Part shown: piece by piece, positions 32,933-47,000 of the stretch
How positions within the stretch are numbered: the first letter of the stretch is position 1
Layout of the letters: every line of letters starts with the position of its first letter
Assembly (NCBI GenBank): GCA_019022495.1
Contig: JAFEKR010000111.1
Coordinates: forward strand, 1-48,032
Reading direction: 5' to 3'
Length of the DNA: 48,032 nucleotides
DNA from: Epichloe hybrida
Taxonomy: Eukaryota > Ascomycota > Sordariomycetes > Hypocreales > Clavicipitaceae
The notes under the pieces: generated by a model
The model's database searches: none
Seen by the model: only the letters and a program-made list of their open reading frames with translations
What the model was told of the DNA's origin: nothing
Made by a program: the position numbers and the translations under genes

Positions 32933-35257
32933 TAGAGTATTGCACTACAATGTGTAGTGTAGTGTAGTAACTACACTATAAACTACACTACAATATAAAC
33001 TACACTACACTATAAACTACACTACACTACACTATAAACTACACTACACTAGGAACTACACTACCTATAAGTAAAAAAAAACTATAATATAATATAATAC
33101 AAATTTTTTCCCTTAAATTACACTAACTACAAATACTACAAATATAGTATTAGACTTTTTATTAGTTATTAGTATTATAGGGATTAAAAGAAAGCGAGTG
33201 ATATAAAAGCTTTTATTATTACCTATTTTATCTAATTAGTTATAGAATTTATAATATTATTTGATTTTAATAATTTTACTATAACTAAGTAAGGTTATAT
33301 ATAAGATTATACCTTTTTTATAATACTATTTAACTTAATACTTTATTTTACTAATATAACTTAAAGAAAAACCTTCTTATTATATTATTTACTATTTCTA
33401 TGAATTATTTTATATTTCTATGAATTATAATTATTACTTATTTAAAAAAAACTATAAACTAATGTAATTAAATAAAATTAACTACTAATAAACTTAATAT
33501 AAGTAGCTTATTATAGCCTATTATAGCCTATTATAGCTTATAATAGCTTATAATAGCTTATAATAGCTTATATTACTAATATTACCAATATTACTTATAT
33601 TACTTATATTACTTATAATATTATTAGTGTTAAAGTTTAATAAAAAATAAATAACTAATAAATAACTAATAAATAAATAAAATATAAATACTAGTAATTA
33701 TAAGTAAATTACTATAGTAAAAGCTATAGTTTTTAATAACTTAGTATTTTAAGGTTTTTAAAAATTTTAATTATATAAAAATGTTTTCTTTTTAATATTT
33801 TTTAAAATAATAATAAAAGTAAAATAATAGTAATAATAGTAATTAAGGTTATTAGAGTTATTAAAGCTCTTATAATAAGTATAGTATATTATATAAAAGT
33901 AAGTCTTAGTTTTATTTTAAAAAATAAGTTAAACTTATTTTTAATAGCTTAATTAAGCTATATAGGGTAATTAAAATAATACCATTAATTATTTATTAAT
34001 AGATTATAAATATTAGTTTATTATATTCTTTATTTATATATTATAGTAATAAGATATATAAAGTTACTATATATAACTTCTTAAAGCTTTAGAATTATAA
34101 AGCTAAAAGTAATATTTAATTAGTTTAAATCTTAAATAAATAGTTTAAGCTTTTTTTAAGTTCTTATTATATTAAGAATAATATTTAAGTACTAATTATT
34201 TATTCTATTAACTTCTAGTTCTTTATCTAGGTTTCTTAATTAATTTTATTTTATTAGTTTAGCGTATTTTTTATTTAAAATAATAATAATAATATATAAA
34301 AATATAAAATAATTAATAGTAATAGTAAATAAAATAATAAGAAGGTTTTTCTTTAAGTTATATTAGTAAAATAAAGTAATTAGTAGCATATATATATATG
34401 TATACACTAGTTAGCTATATATACCAAGCTAATCCTAGTACTCAACTGCTTTATTAAAGGGAAAACCCTTAAATAGGAAGAAAAAACCCTATATTTGTGT
34501 TTAGGTTAGCGCTAGTCTTACTGTAGGCCTACGCCGCTTAGTAAGTGGTTAACTATAGGTATTTATTACTAATACTAGCCTTATCCTATAAGAAAAAAGA
34601 AAAGATAAAAGGAAAAAATTACTAAAATAAGAGTAATTAAACCCCTTTCAGTGCAAATCTAGTCCCTGTTTTATACCTATTCTAGGCCTTTTATTTTATT
34701 CTATATGGCGTAGTGAGTTCTAGTTTAGGCTAACTATTACTTCTTTTCACTTTCTTGCTAACGCTAGGTGCCTTGCTTTTAGCTAATTCTAACCTGTTTC
34801 CTAGTTCTGTGTTGTGAAGTTTAAGCACCTGGTTTTTGTCTATGTGCTTTTGGGAGGAAAAGTAATTAGTATAATAGTATTATTAAAAAGGTATAATATT
34901 ATAAATAACCCTAGTTATAGTAAAATCCTTAAAAAAAGGTAAATATTATAAATTCTATAACTAATTAAGTAAAATAGGTAATAATAAAAGCTTCTATATA
35001 ACTAGCTTTCTTTTAATCCTTATAATAACATTATATAATAAAAAGGCCCCCTTTTTTTTTTACTAATAATACATTGTAGTTTTTGTAGTTAGTGTAGTTA
35101 GTAACTACACTAACTACACTACACTACAAGCAAAAAAAAACTACAATACACTACACTACAAAATGATTTGTATTTAATATAATACAATATAATAAATACA
35201 ATACAAATACAAATTTTTCCAAAAAAATACAATAAATACAATACAAACAATACTCTG
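32933..35257. mobile_element. hAT-like foldback element, copy 5, with a nested insertion
   Basis: The ends are TAGAGTATTG (first base C-to-T) and CAATACTCTG. The arms and centre follow copies 1 and 2, with a short core array at about 33505-33620. The flanking octamers ACGCGGAC and AATAGGTG do not match, so the two ends may come from different insertions joined by recombination. Without the nested element the length is about 1.84 kb. Non-coding. Confidence 0.75.
34386..34858. mobile_element. 473-bp nested element with 13-bp target duplication
   Basis: The direct repeat AAAGTAATTAGTA flanks it at 34373-34385 and 34859-34871. Copy 1 of the host (near 14615) shows the site unoccupied. No terminal inverted repeats and no tRNA-like head were recognised, but the long target duplication points to LINE-type retroposition. 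The left half matches the inverted sequence around 16.8-17.18 kb. The right third (34640-34858) keeps near-normal GC, while the left is more AT-rich. Confidence 0.7.
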
Positions 35258-36780
35258 AATAGGTGTAATTATTTAATCCTAAAGTTATTAAGAAGTTAAG
35301 TAACCTAAAGCATTAAGAGGCTAGTTAGTATAAGGTTAATAAATTTAGTTTCTATAAAGCTAAGGGCCATAAGAGTTTATTTCTTTAATTACTAAAGGAT
35401 ATATTCTCTAGTAAGGGTTATAACATACCCTATAGTTAAACATCTTATATCTAGGTTATTAGCAAGAGAGGTGTTACTAAATCTCTTTACCTAAAGCATT
35501 AATTTAGGGTTTAAAGAACCATATTCTCTAAGAATAATTCCTAAATTATTTACTCCTATAAGGTATTACTAAAGGTGTTTCTGAAGGTCTATATGTACCT
35601 GCTTTAGTGCGAATTTACACTGTAAAGTTAATTAACTATAAATATAATATTAGGTTATGTAAATACTAAAAGCTAGTTAAAGCTTTCTATGCGTTTTACC
35701 TAGTTAAAGAGGTTATAGACTATATTAAGCTCTTTCTAATTAGCTAGAATAACAGTCTTTAGAAGCTAAGGAATGTTTAAAGCATTAAGGTTATTAATAT
35801 TAAATTTCTTTATAATTGTGATGAACTGGCCTTATGGCTACTGCATATAAGCGTTTAAAGTGAGAATATTATTCTTATAGAAGAAGGAAAGAACTATACT
35901 AGGGGTTACATAGCACCTGGATTTATAGTAGCTTATGTGTGGCCTATGCATAGTTTGCGTATAGCCCTAACCTTATTACATATAGTTCGCGTACTTTTTA
36001 GAGACTTTCTATAAACTTTCTAAAGCCTAACTTAACCTAAGCTTATAGCTTAAGTCTATAATATACCCCCTTACTTATCCTTCCCTTCCCCCTCCTATTC
36101 TAAAGTAAGTAAATAATAAATATAAGCCTTTAGTATATACACTTCTAGAAAAGTGTAAGTAAAGCTACCCCTTATTATATAGGCTATCTAGCGGGCTTAC
36201 GCCTATACTATATAAGTTATAAAATTTTTTAGCATAGGCTTACCTTACTCTACCTCTCTTTACCTTATAAGTCAGTTTACTTTAATTTAACTCTGCCCCT
36301 TAAAAACACTAGCCTATTTCTTTCTTACCCTTATTACTAGCTATCTTTACACTTTATTTAGTATTTTACCTTTACTCTAATCTTATATTCTATCTATTAC
36401 TTACTAAATTCTAACTTTACCTTAAATAACCCCCTTATTACTAATTACCTATCCCTTTATTATATAATATATTACCCTTATTTATCTCTAGCTTACTACT
36501 ATAAATATAATAAAAATTTGTTTTAACTAAAGCCTAACTAATTCCTCTAGAGATATAAATATTTTACTTCCCCCTTTGTTATTTCCCTCTGTTTATCCTA
36601 TTAATCCTATTAATCCTGTTTATCCTTTTTATCCTATTTTGTTTATCCTATTTATCCCACCCTATTTATCCTATTTATCCTATTTACCTTATTTTTCCTG
36701 TTTTTTCCTGTTTTGCCTGTTTTTTAGACTTACCTAGTCTATCTCTCTTAATAAGCATAGAAATTACGCTATTATTATAC
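35258..36780. other. Decayed region ahead of the Copia element, includes a pyrimidine repeat
   Basis: Stop-riddled sequence without a recognised domain. It may include the 5' LTR and leader of the Copia element downstream, but I found no match to the 3' LTR start at 41983. From 36590 to 36720 there is a one-strand pyrimidine-rich repeat of TTTATCCTAT and TTTTTCCTG units. Confidence 0.45.
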
Positions 36781-39700
36781 TACTATTTGCTTTATTTAAA
36801 TTATTTAAGAAAACTAAACCTTTCTTAAGAAAGGGATAAAATTAAATATTAGACTATTAATAAGATAAACTCCTTACCTTACTTCCCCTAATAATAAGAT
36901 ATCCTAAAAGCCTTTAAAAATAGCTTTTAAAAGACTAGAAAAAAATAGTTTACTAAGGTAACTATAGCTATATTTATTTATACTTATAAGAGACTAGGAA
37001 AAGCTTACTTAACTAAACCTAGAGATTACTATATAGCTTAAACTTAATAATTAGATTATAAGGTTTATTTATACTAGTAAGTATTAAAATTAGTAAGGAG
37101 AAAACCTTTAGAAAAACTTTAAAGAAGATTTTAAAGGTTAAATAAAAGATATATTTAGGAAAGCTTTTAATAAGCTTATAAGAGAGCTATAAAACTCCTT
37201 ATAAGATAATAATATTTATATTAGCTAAGGAGTAAGCCTTCCTATCCTAATAGCCCTTAAATATATACTTTAAGAGATAATAATAACCTTATAGTTAGGA
37301 AATAAGTTATAATCTCCTAAATTACCTTATATATAACCCCTATAAGCCACTGCCCTAAAGACTTTCCTTAATATTTCTTACCCTTAAAAGGAATAATCTC
37401 TATATTCTCTATAAAAACCCTTATAATAATTATAATTATATTAGGAGTTTAACCCTTAATAGCTTACTCTTTTTTCTTATTTCTTCCCTTTAGATAAATA
37501 AATTATAAAGAAAATATTTAAGCTTATAAAAATATATAAGAATAGTAATTACTATAGTAAGAAGCTATATAACTTTCTCTTACTAAAACTTATACTCTTT
37601 AAGAGTAAGTATAATTAAATTAACCTCCTTAAGTTATATTTTAGTAAAGTATTTCTTATTATATTAATAGGAGATACTAAATAGTGCTTTCTTAATTACC
37701 TTACTAGTAAAAACCTCTTTTATAAAGAGATAATTATAAATATCTATTAATAATTTAAAATAGAAAGTAATTAATAGTTTTATTACTATAAGTAAAGTAA
37801 TATAACCCTTAAAAATATTATTATATAAAACCCTAATAAGAGTAAGCTTAAGTGCCTTAAGATTTTATTAACTACCTTAAAGAGAGTTTATAAAAGGCTA
37901 TACCCCTTTAATATAGTAAATATAAAGCTTTATAAGTAAACCTTAAATATAGTCTTTAGTATTCTTAAATATTAGGTAGTAAAGTATATATATATACTAG
38001 GCTTTAAGAACCTTACTAGTAACCTCTATAAATTAATTATAATTATAAAGAGTAATATAAGAAGTAACTAATACTACTAGTATTAAGATAAAGACTTATT
38101 AGAGATAATATTTATAGACTACTAATATAGCTAATAAAATTAAAGAAACTAAGGAAGAGGAGGTTATTATAGTAACTTTAAATAACCTAAGTAATGCTTT
38201 ATCTATAGTAAAAGTAGTTACTAGTTATTAAATTATACTAATACTAAATATTAGAAAGAGAAAGAGAGGTAGTAAGCTAGTAAAAACTATTATTTACCTC
38301 TTATAAAGAAGAAGTTTTAGGTATTCCTTGCTTTATTTAAAGGAAATAATAGTAATAAGGAAAAGGAAATAAAAGACTAGAAAACATAGCTTAAGGCCTT
38401 TACTTAGAACTAAGATAATAGTAATAATAATATTAAGAAAAAGCTATTATTAAAGGTATAACTTAGCATTATATAATTCTTTTGCGTAGGACTAGAAATA
38501 ATAAATAATATTAATATCCTTATAATACTTAAGAATTAAGCTTTTTAACATACTTTACTTAAGTAAAAGCTATACCTTAAAGAGGCTTCTAATAAAGATA
38601 ATTTAATCTATTATACCTCTAAAGAACGCTATTTTAAAGAGATCTTTAGAGAAATTATACTAGATATAGGAGCCTTAGGCTAATTAACTACTAGTCTAGT
38701 ATAAGCTAAAGCCTTACTAAGATTAATGCTATTATTAATAATTAAACCCTATAACCTAGAAGTTATTTACTTTAGTGCTAGATTAGTAATAACACATAGC
38801 GTTATCTATATACCTATAAAGCTTAGCTAAATTAACTTCTATATCCTTAATATTACTACACCCTTTCTCTTTTCCCTTACTAATATAAATAAAATAAAGG
38901 TTAAGATTAATAACCTTACTAATATATTAATTTAAAATAATAAGACTATACCTATTATATATAAATAAGGCTACCCTTAGTAGCTTTTAGAGGCAAGAGA
39001 AACCACTGCTTCTTACCTATTAAAAGGAGAGATTTATTAACTTTACTAAAGGTTTAGTTATCCCTTAATTTAATAGCTTATAAAGATTCTTTAATAAGCT
39101 AGTTATAATATTAAACATTATATAATTAAGAAGCTAACTAAAGTCTATTACTATTATTAGATAAATAGAAAAGCCCCTAGCTAGTTTAAATTCTCCCTTA
39201 AAGATAACTATAACTTTAACTATAAGATTATTATTAATATTATATAAATTAATAGCTAGCTAGTCCTTTATATTATTAATTTAGTAACCTTATTTTAAGT
39301 AGCCTAATTCCTTAACCCTAAGAAGCAAAAAGCTTATAATATCTAGGATATAATTAAAGAGTGCTAGATTAATATATATCTAGGCCCTTTAGACTAGATT
39401 ATTTATAATACTAGTAATAACTTTACTTTAGCTAAATTTAGGCATTATACTTACTTAATATTAACTAATATTAATAAGATACTTATTAAAGCCTATAATA
39501 GTATTAGAAAGGTTAAAAGATATTATAAACCTCTTTACTAGGCTTATAATATTATTATAGTTTTAATTAGTAAAGAAATCACTCCTAAGTAATAACTCTA
39601 GATAGCTATTAAAGCTATTAATAACTTAGTAAGCCCTAATAGCCTTATACTAACCTTACTAGTCTTTAGAGCTTACCTATAGATAATAAATAAGTTATTA

Positions 39701-41982
39701 CTAAGTGTCTCTATTATTTAATAAGCTAAAGTAATTTAGAAGGTAACTAATAAAGTTTACTATTACCTAGCTAAGAGGTAAGTCTATAAGGCCCTTAGTG
39801 CCTAGAATAGCCCTAATATATTACTAATATATTAGCTACTACTATAGACTAATATATATATATAAAGAGAAAAAGGCAAATAGCATAGCCCTTATAAGCT
39901 ATTAGCTACTAATAGGGAGACTTATATAATTAAGATACCTTATAGCCTAGCTAAGTTTTACTTTATAGTAATAAAGCTATACTATAAGGACTTATAGTAT
40001 ATAGGGGCTAATAAGTAAAGCCTTTAGGCCTTAAGAAAAGAAATATTCCTACCCTAGAAATTAAGACCTAGGAAGTGATAAGGAGATAAGCTACTAGTAA
40101 AGGGTATAGAGTAAAGGTAAAAAAGAAAAAAGCACCCTAGTTAGAGAAAGTAAAGAGGCTAAGGAAAACCTAACTATTTAATTTTACCTTAATAAAGGTA
40201 TATAGGAGAAAAAGATAACTATAAAAGCTAATAAAGCTATAAAAGTAAAAGGTAATTAAGGAAAAGATTATATAGATATTAGCCAAAACTATAAAAGGTA
40301 AGGTAAATAAAGTAAAAATTATATTTATTAATAAAGACTAAGAGAAAGTATTAATTAAGGAGATTATAGCTAAAGAAGTACTAAATATAGTATTCCTTAT
40401 AGTAAAAGAAAAGGCTAACTAAAACCTTACCCTTTAACTTTACTAAGAGAGAAAGATTATAACCCTAGGGAGCCCCTTTAAATAATCTAATTAAGCTAAG
40501 ATTAATGTATTATAAGCTTATAATATATTTAGATTTATAATATTTAATCTAGTAAAGCATAAAGGCTACTAGATCTTTAATTCTTATATAGTCTAAGAGA
40601 TTAAAGATAAAGGCACTAAAATACTATATAAGAAATTACGCCTTATTATATAAGGGCATAATAATAAAGGAAAAGAGGCTATCTTAACCTAATTACTAAT
40701 AATATAGTGATTAAGCTAATGGATTATTATAGCCCTTACTTTATTATTAAAGCGAAAGGGAATTTACCTTTAGCTATAAGACATTATATAAGCTTATATT
40801 TAATCTTAAATAACCCTAAATAGGCTAATTATTATAAAGTTACAAAAGCAAATTACATACCTCTTTTTAAAAGGCATAATAATAGAGGTTATTAAGCCCC
40901 TCTATAGGATTATAAAGGCTAGAACTTACTAGTAAGCAATATATTTTCGCTACTATAGGGATAATCTTAATATATAATCCCTACTTACTAATTATAGCCC
41001 TAAATAATAAAAACCTCTTTAGTATTATAAGGATATAAATAGATAACACACTAGGCCTTAGTAATAATAACTTCTTTAAGAAAGAAAAAAGAGAGCTCTA
41101 GAAGGTAAAGTTTATAGCTAAAGAAAAATAATACCTAATAACTAGGAATCCCCTTATCTTTAATAGCTATATCTTAACCTAGAATGCTAATAACTCCCTA
41201 ACCCTAACCTAAAAGGGCTAAAGTTAGAAGATTAAGGAAATTAACCTTTAATTACTAATAACGAAGTAAGATTATAATATTAAGCAAAGAGCCTAAAGGA
41301 GTTATATTATAGTCTATTAACTTTAAAGCATCCTATAACCTTTTAATTACTATATATAATACTAAAACCCTTTACTAATAATATCTTACTCTTAATAAAT
41401 GCCTAAAATAGTAAATTAAGTATTAGTAATAGGGATTATAGTATATCCCTTAACTCTTAAAGTAAGCTCTTTATATTTATAAGTCCCTTACTAATAACAA
41501 AGACCTTAGTTTATAGATTAATATATTATTATAATTAGTAATAAGGTAATAAAGGAAAATAATACCTTTACCTTAAAAGGCAATATTATTACATATAGCT
41601 CTATAAAAAGTAAGCGTATAACCTATAGCGCACTTATACCTAAGCTATATAGTATGGTTAAGGCACTAATATTACGTATGTAATATCTATAACCCTTTAT
41701 TAGATTATAGACTAATTAAAGATACCTTAAATTTTACTAATCCTTTATATAGACTCTTTCTTATTACATAAATGCCTTATAAAGCTAGGTATAATAAAGG
41801 AGAAGTAGCTTATAATTAATACTATAGCTCTCTAATAGTTATATAAGAGAAAAAAGATTTATAAAGTTAGGTAAATTAATAGTAGTAATAACCTAGCTAA
41901 TGTAATAATAAAGGTATTACTAAATTTAGCCCTTTTAACCTTAATTAATTTAAATTAATTAATAATTTATATAGAAGGCTAG
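36781..41982 (+). pseudogene. Ty1/Copia retrotransposon, RIP-decayed
   Basis: Reading the plus strand through stops gives the order of a well-known fungal Copia polyprotein. Gag is presumed but not recognisable before 38600. A protease ghost LDIGALG lies near 38650. The integrase region spans about 39190-39800 (FKFSLKD, YLGPLD, then PNSLILTLLVF where intact relatives have GPDGLVPTLLVFGAYP). Reverse transcriptase lies at about 40630-41250 (KLRLIIQG, VIKPLY-I, AIYFRYYRDNLNI). The RNase H portion is presumed to run on to about 41950. Protease-integrase-RT order is the Ty1/Copia arrangement, opposite to Gypsy. All frames are broken, so it is inactive. Confidence 0.8.
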
Positions 41983-42071
41983 TGTCATGGCTTGCACCGA
42001 AAGGTTAAGAACGAAGTGATAGCTAAGACTATTGCAGTCGCTGCTAGATAAATGCTAGCTAGGGGCGGGTG
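41983..42071 (+). repeat. 3' LTR start of the Copia element, truncated
   Basis: Right after an AT-rich end of pol and GAAGGCTAG comes TGTCATGGCTTGCACCG, a TGTCA-type LTR start. About 90 bp of normal-GC text follow before the sequence switches to inverted-duplication arm B. The short length implies that another element inserted into or truncated the LTR. Confidence 0.55.
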
Positions 42072-44030
42072 CGTAAAGGTTTTAATCTTTAACCTAGCAC
42101 TAATAATATACGTAGTCTTTAATAAATACCTTACTTTATAAGCATATAGCTATCTTATAGCTAGCTAGCCTCTTTATTATTTATATAGCCTAAAGGTTCT
42201 CTAAAGACTTGCTTTAATAAATATCCTATCTTTAACCTTTACGCTCCTAATATAATACCCCCCTTATATATAATTAACCTTAATTATAAAATAAGCTACT
42301 TGCTTAGGGCGTGATTACTATATTAGAGCTTTATAAGGAAAATAAGATAGGGCACCTTATATCTAGATATATAGGTAAATAAAAAGAAATAATAATAATA
42401 ATACCACTAATTAAAAATAACCCCTTATTATAGTTAGTAATGTTCTAATAGTAACTTATATATGGCTTTACTATAGCAAAATAAATATTATTACCTATTA
42501 TATAGCTAGAAAAAACAATATAGATAACCTATATTAATTTTTATAATTAGTTAAATAAATAAGATACTTAATGCTAGGGTTTTAAATAGTCTAACTAGAG
42601 GGCTTATATTATGGTTACTATAAGCTTATAGCTATTAGGCATATGTGCGTTTAGTAGTGCTAATGGTTATTATTATAATTTATGAATTACCTATACATAG
42701 TGCGTTAGATTACTTAAGGGGTCTAGGGTTAATATAAAAGAGACTAATTTTTCCCCCCTTTTATACTTTTCCTTTCTTTTATAATATCCCTTAACCTTAT
42801 AAGTTACCCTTACTAGCTAAGTAATAGCTCTCTTATTACTATTACTTAGTAGTTACTAACCTCTTTTAGTCCTTAATTATTATTATTATTTATCCTTATT
42901 TATCTTAGTTTCTTACCCTTATTTAGCTTATAAGTTTATACTCTTATTAGTATAACTTCCCTATCTAGTCTATTATAGCTAACTTATAGCTAGTTTACTA
43001 TATTTAAGTCTTATACCTAAACTTTACCTTTATTAATACCTTAAGAAAATCTATTAACTAAGAAATCTCCTATAAAGTCTTTCTAAAAGTAAACTTCTTC
43101 TAAAATCTTATTATAAGTTTATTATATCCTTATAGTGTCTTTATTACTAACTTACTACTAGTAAAATAACTTTAAAAAAGATTTTATATATATACTATTA
43201 TTAGTAAGTAATAATATAAAATATCCTCCTAAAAAATAATACTTATAAGATTCTAAGATACCTTATTAATAAAAAAACCTTCCTAGCTAAATATAATAAA
43301 TCTTTAAGTATAACTTCTTTACTTACTTATTACTTCTTTATAGCTAATATTTAATAGGCTATTTAATAAAATATACTTATTACTTCTAAAATAATAAAAA
43401 CTATATTATAGTATATCTTTCTTAACTAAAATCTACCTAGTTATTACTAATATATTACTAGACTTTAGCTTAAATTATATAGCTTTATAATAGGCTATTT
43501 AAACTTATTAAAGCTACTCCTAAAGGTAGCTATTACTATTAAAATAAAGTAAGTATAATCCTATTTCCTAGACACTAAATTACTACTAACTTACTACTAG
43601 CCTATTATAAAAGTAAAGAAAAAGCTATAAAATACTATCCTAGTTTATAAAAATTCTAATAAGTATAGTTATATTTACTATACTTAAATATTTACTAATA
43701 TTACTTATAAGGTAAAATATAATAAATATACTATAATAGTGCTACTAAGTAATACTATAAATCTAAAGACTTAGATTAATATTTTAAACTTTCTTTACTT
43801 TATAGCCTAGAATATCCTAAAGGTAAGCTTTCTTAATATATATAGCTAATACTTAACTAACTTACTAGTAGTTTATACTAAATACTATTAATTTACCTAA
43901 ATATATTAGTTTTATTAAGCTTCTTAGTATACTTTAAGTCTATATATATAAAGAGAGGGATTCTAATAATAAAGATACTCCTAAGGCCTTTTCCTCTATA
44001 GCTCCTATAGTTACTAATAATAATAAGGGA
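42072..44030 (-). repeat. Inverted duplication arm B (uninterrupted)
   Basis: Reverse complement of arm A at 20625-24930. It preserves the empty sites of both hAT-like copy 3 (near 43445) and the solo LTR (near 42355), so those insertions are younger than the duplication. Its right edge runs into the chromodomain region of Gypsy element 3, making it the probable 3' untranslated region and LTR of that element. Confidence 0.8.
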
Positions 44031-47000
44031 CTAGTAATCTTAGGGGCTAACTCTATTATAAAGGGATAAGTACTTAGTAGCTATATAATAGATTATTTAA
44101 GTTATCTAAGTAAATTAACTTTATTTTCTAATATCTTTAGTATATTAAGTTATAAAATATAATTACCTTATATTAACTTTATTACTTAGCTATTACTTAT
44201 AGTTATTAATAATTTCTCTAGTAATAAAATCCCTTTTTAATACCTAAGAATTCTCTAAAGCATTATAGCCCTTCTATTTAACTAAATATTTATAATACTT
44301 TCTATTATAGTAATATAAAATAATTCTCTTAACTTTAAACTCTTATTTATTATCTTTAATAGTATCTTATAGTAAGGGCGTATTTTCTATATTAATTAAG
44401 TTCTCTTTAAAATGTTTAAGACTAGTAATATTAAATATATTATATAATTAAGTCCTAGGTAGTAATTTTAATTAATACACTAATCTATAACTCCTAATTA
44501 CCTTTTTAATTTTATAAGAGCCTAGATACTTTATAGCTAGCTTCTTACTAGGGTGTTATAGGTTAATGTTTTTTTATTAATAATAAAATATAGTTACTAA
44601 CTTTAAACCTTATTAGAATTCTTTTCTAGTTATAATATTTTTTATACTAAGTCTATAAGTTACTTAAAAGCTACTTAATTATAGTATGCTTCTCTCTTAG
44701 TGCTAAAATCCTACTTTTAGCTTAATTATTTACTAAAGGGATATTTACTATTACTTACTATAGACCTCTAGGATTATAACCTTATAACGCCTTTACTAGT
44801 GTGTAGCCATGCGTTAAGTGATTGCTTATGTTATACGCAAATTATGCTATTAATAGGTTATTCACTTAATTAGTCTATTTAGCATAAGTAAAAGCCCTTA
44901 AATAATATTCTAAGACCTAGTTTAAACATTCTATTTAACTATCTATCTAGGGGTAAAAAGCAGTGCTAAGTAGTCGCTTTATTACAAGAAAATAACAAAA
45001 AGTTATCTAGAAACCACTAGTAAATGTAAAACCTTAGTCTATTATAATACCTTCTAGGGCTTTATAGTCTCTAAAAACATATTCTAAGAATATAGTTACT
45101 AGCCTATTACTAGTTAGTTATGTTAAAATAGGGATATAAATACTATATTTTGTAAAATAGTTAATAATAACTAAAATTATATTATAGGTTTAATTTAAAT
45201 CTTTTACTAGTGGAAGTCTAGTAATAAAATCCATTAATAATTCTTAAAAAGGGCAATTAAGCACTAGTAATATAGCTAGCTTACTATATAGTTTATAATG
45301 CCTTAGTTTTAAAGTCTAATAATTTATATAAGTGCTAATATATACCTTTATATCTTTCTTTATTATTAGCTAATAATATTAGTTTATAATCTAATAAAGA
45401 GTTTTACTTACTCCTTAGTGCCTAGTAATAAGGTTATTATAAGTTAGTAATAAAATTTCTTTCCTTATACCTAGAGGAATAAAAATATAATTCTTAAATA
45501 TTAATAGCTTAAAGAGTCTAATTAACTATATCTAGGATATAACTAGATTACTACTTTTAAGTAACTTTAATTAAGCTATAGTAAAGTTATTACCTTACTA
45601 TACTTTATATAATAAGACTTAAATTAAGGGTTTTAATTCTAAGCTCTTTTCTAGAAAGTTAAACTTAAACTTAAAAGAGGTTCTCTAAATAGATTAAATC
45701 CTAGCTATAGTATCTCTATAAGTAATTAGTTTAATAAATACTTCTAGTCTTATAAGGACATAGATAAGTAATGTTTTTAAGGGGCGCCCTTACTGCTTAC
45801 TAGTAATAACCTATGCTAGTCTATTCTTATTAGAAATAGCTAGTCTAATAGGAAAATTAAAATAATTAAGCAATAAACAATACATATACTAGGTACTAAT
45901 AGTATTACTATAGCTAGCTTATTACTTATTAATAGAAGTATAAAAAGTATTAAATAACCTTATTAATATAACTCTTCTAAGGTTATCTAGATTATTAGGT
46001 TCTTTAGGAATATAGTTAAGTTATGATTTTTTAAAACCCTAGATATTAGTAGTATTATTACAGTGTTATTATAACTAACTATTAGTTATATTAAGTGACA
46101 TTTTTATGAAGCCTATAGTATTAATAATATTACTATACTATTCCTATCTCTTAGTATTTATAAATTTAGATAAAAAGGCAAGAAGTTATATAGTTATTAC
46201 TTTCTCTTTCCTTGCCTTACTTATAAAATCTAGTCTTCTTAAAAGTAAGTTAGTAGGATTTAATTTCCTTATATAATATATAATCTTAAAATTAAAAGAA
46301 TAAAGCTTATTAAGTATAGTTACTTACTTACTAGTAAGCTTAGGCTTTATAGTAAGGTACTTATAGTTTAAATAATCTATAATAACTTTAATTATATAAG
46401 CTAAATAAGCAAGATAGTGTCTCTATATATAAAAAGCCTCTTAGATAGCTAATAATTTACTATTAGGTATTAAATATTATAATTTAGTATTAGTTATCTT
46501 TCTTAACATAAATATAACTAGGTGCTAGTAACCTAGTACTAATATTATAAGTATAGCCCTAATTATATATCTAGATATATTTATCTTCACTCTAAGATAT
46601 ATAAGTAAGTTAAAATACACTAAAATTAGCGCTTCCTAAAATCTTTATTAAAGCTCTTTAAACACTACTAGCTTATAAGGTTTTAGTTTAAATATTACTA
46701 GTTAATTCCCTCTAAGGCAATCTATTAATAGAATAATAACTTTACTATACTATTTAATAAAACAGCAGTAAAATCTAGTAAAACCAAGAAATAACTAAAT
46801 ATTAAAAACACTACGTAGTATTAGCTAGGTTATAATTACTTTAACTCTTACTAGGTCTATTATAATACCTTTCTCTAATATCTTAAAGCCTAAAAATTTA
46901 ACTTCCTTAACTAAAAATTAATATTTCTTTAGGTTAATAAAAAGACTTACTTCTCTAAACCTATGTAAAACTTATTTAATATACTTTATATAATCTTTAA

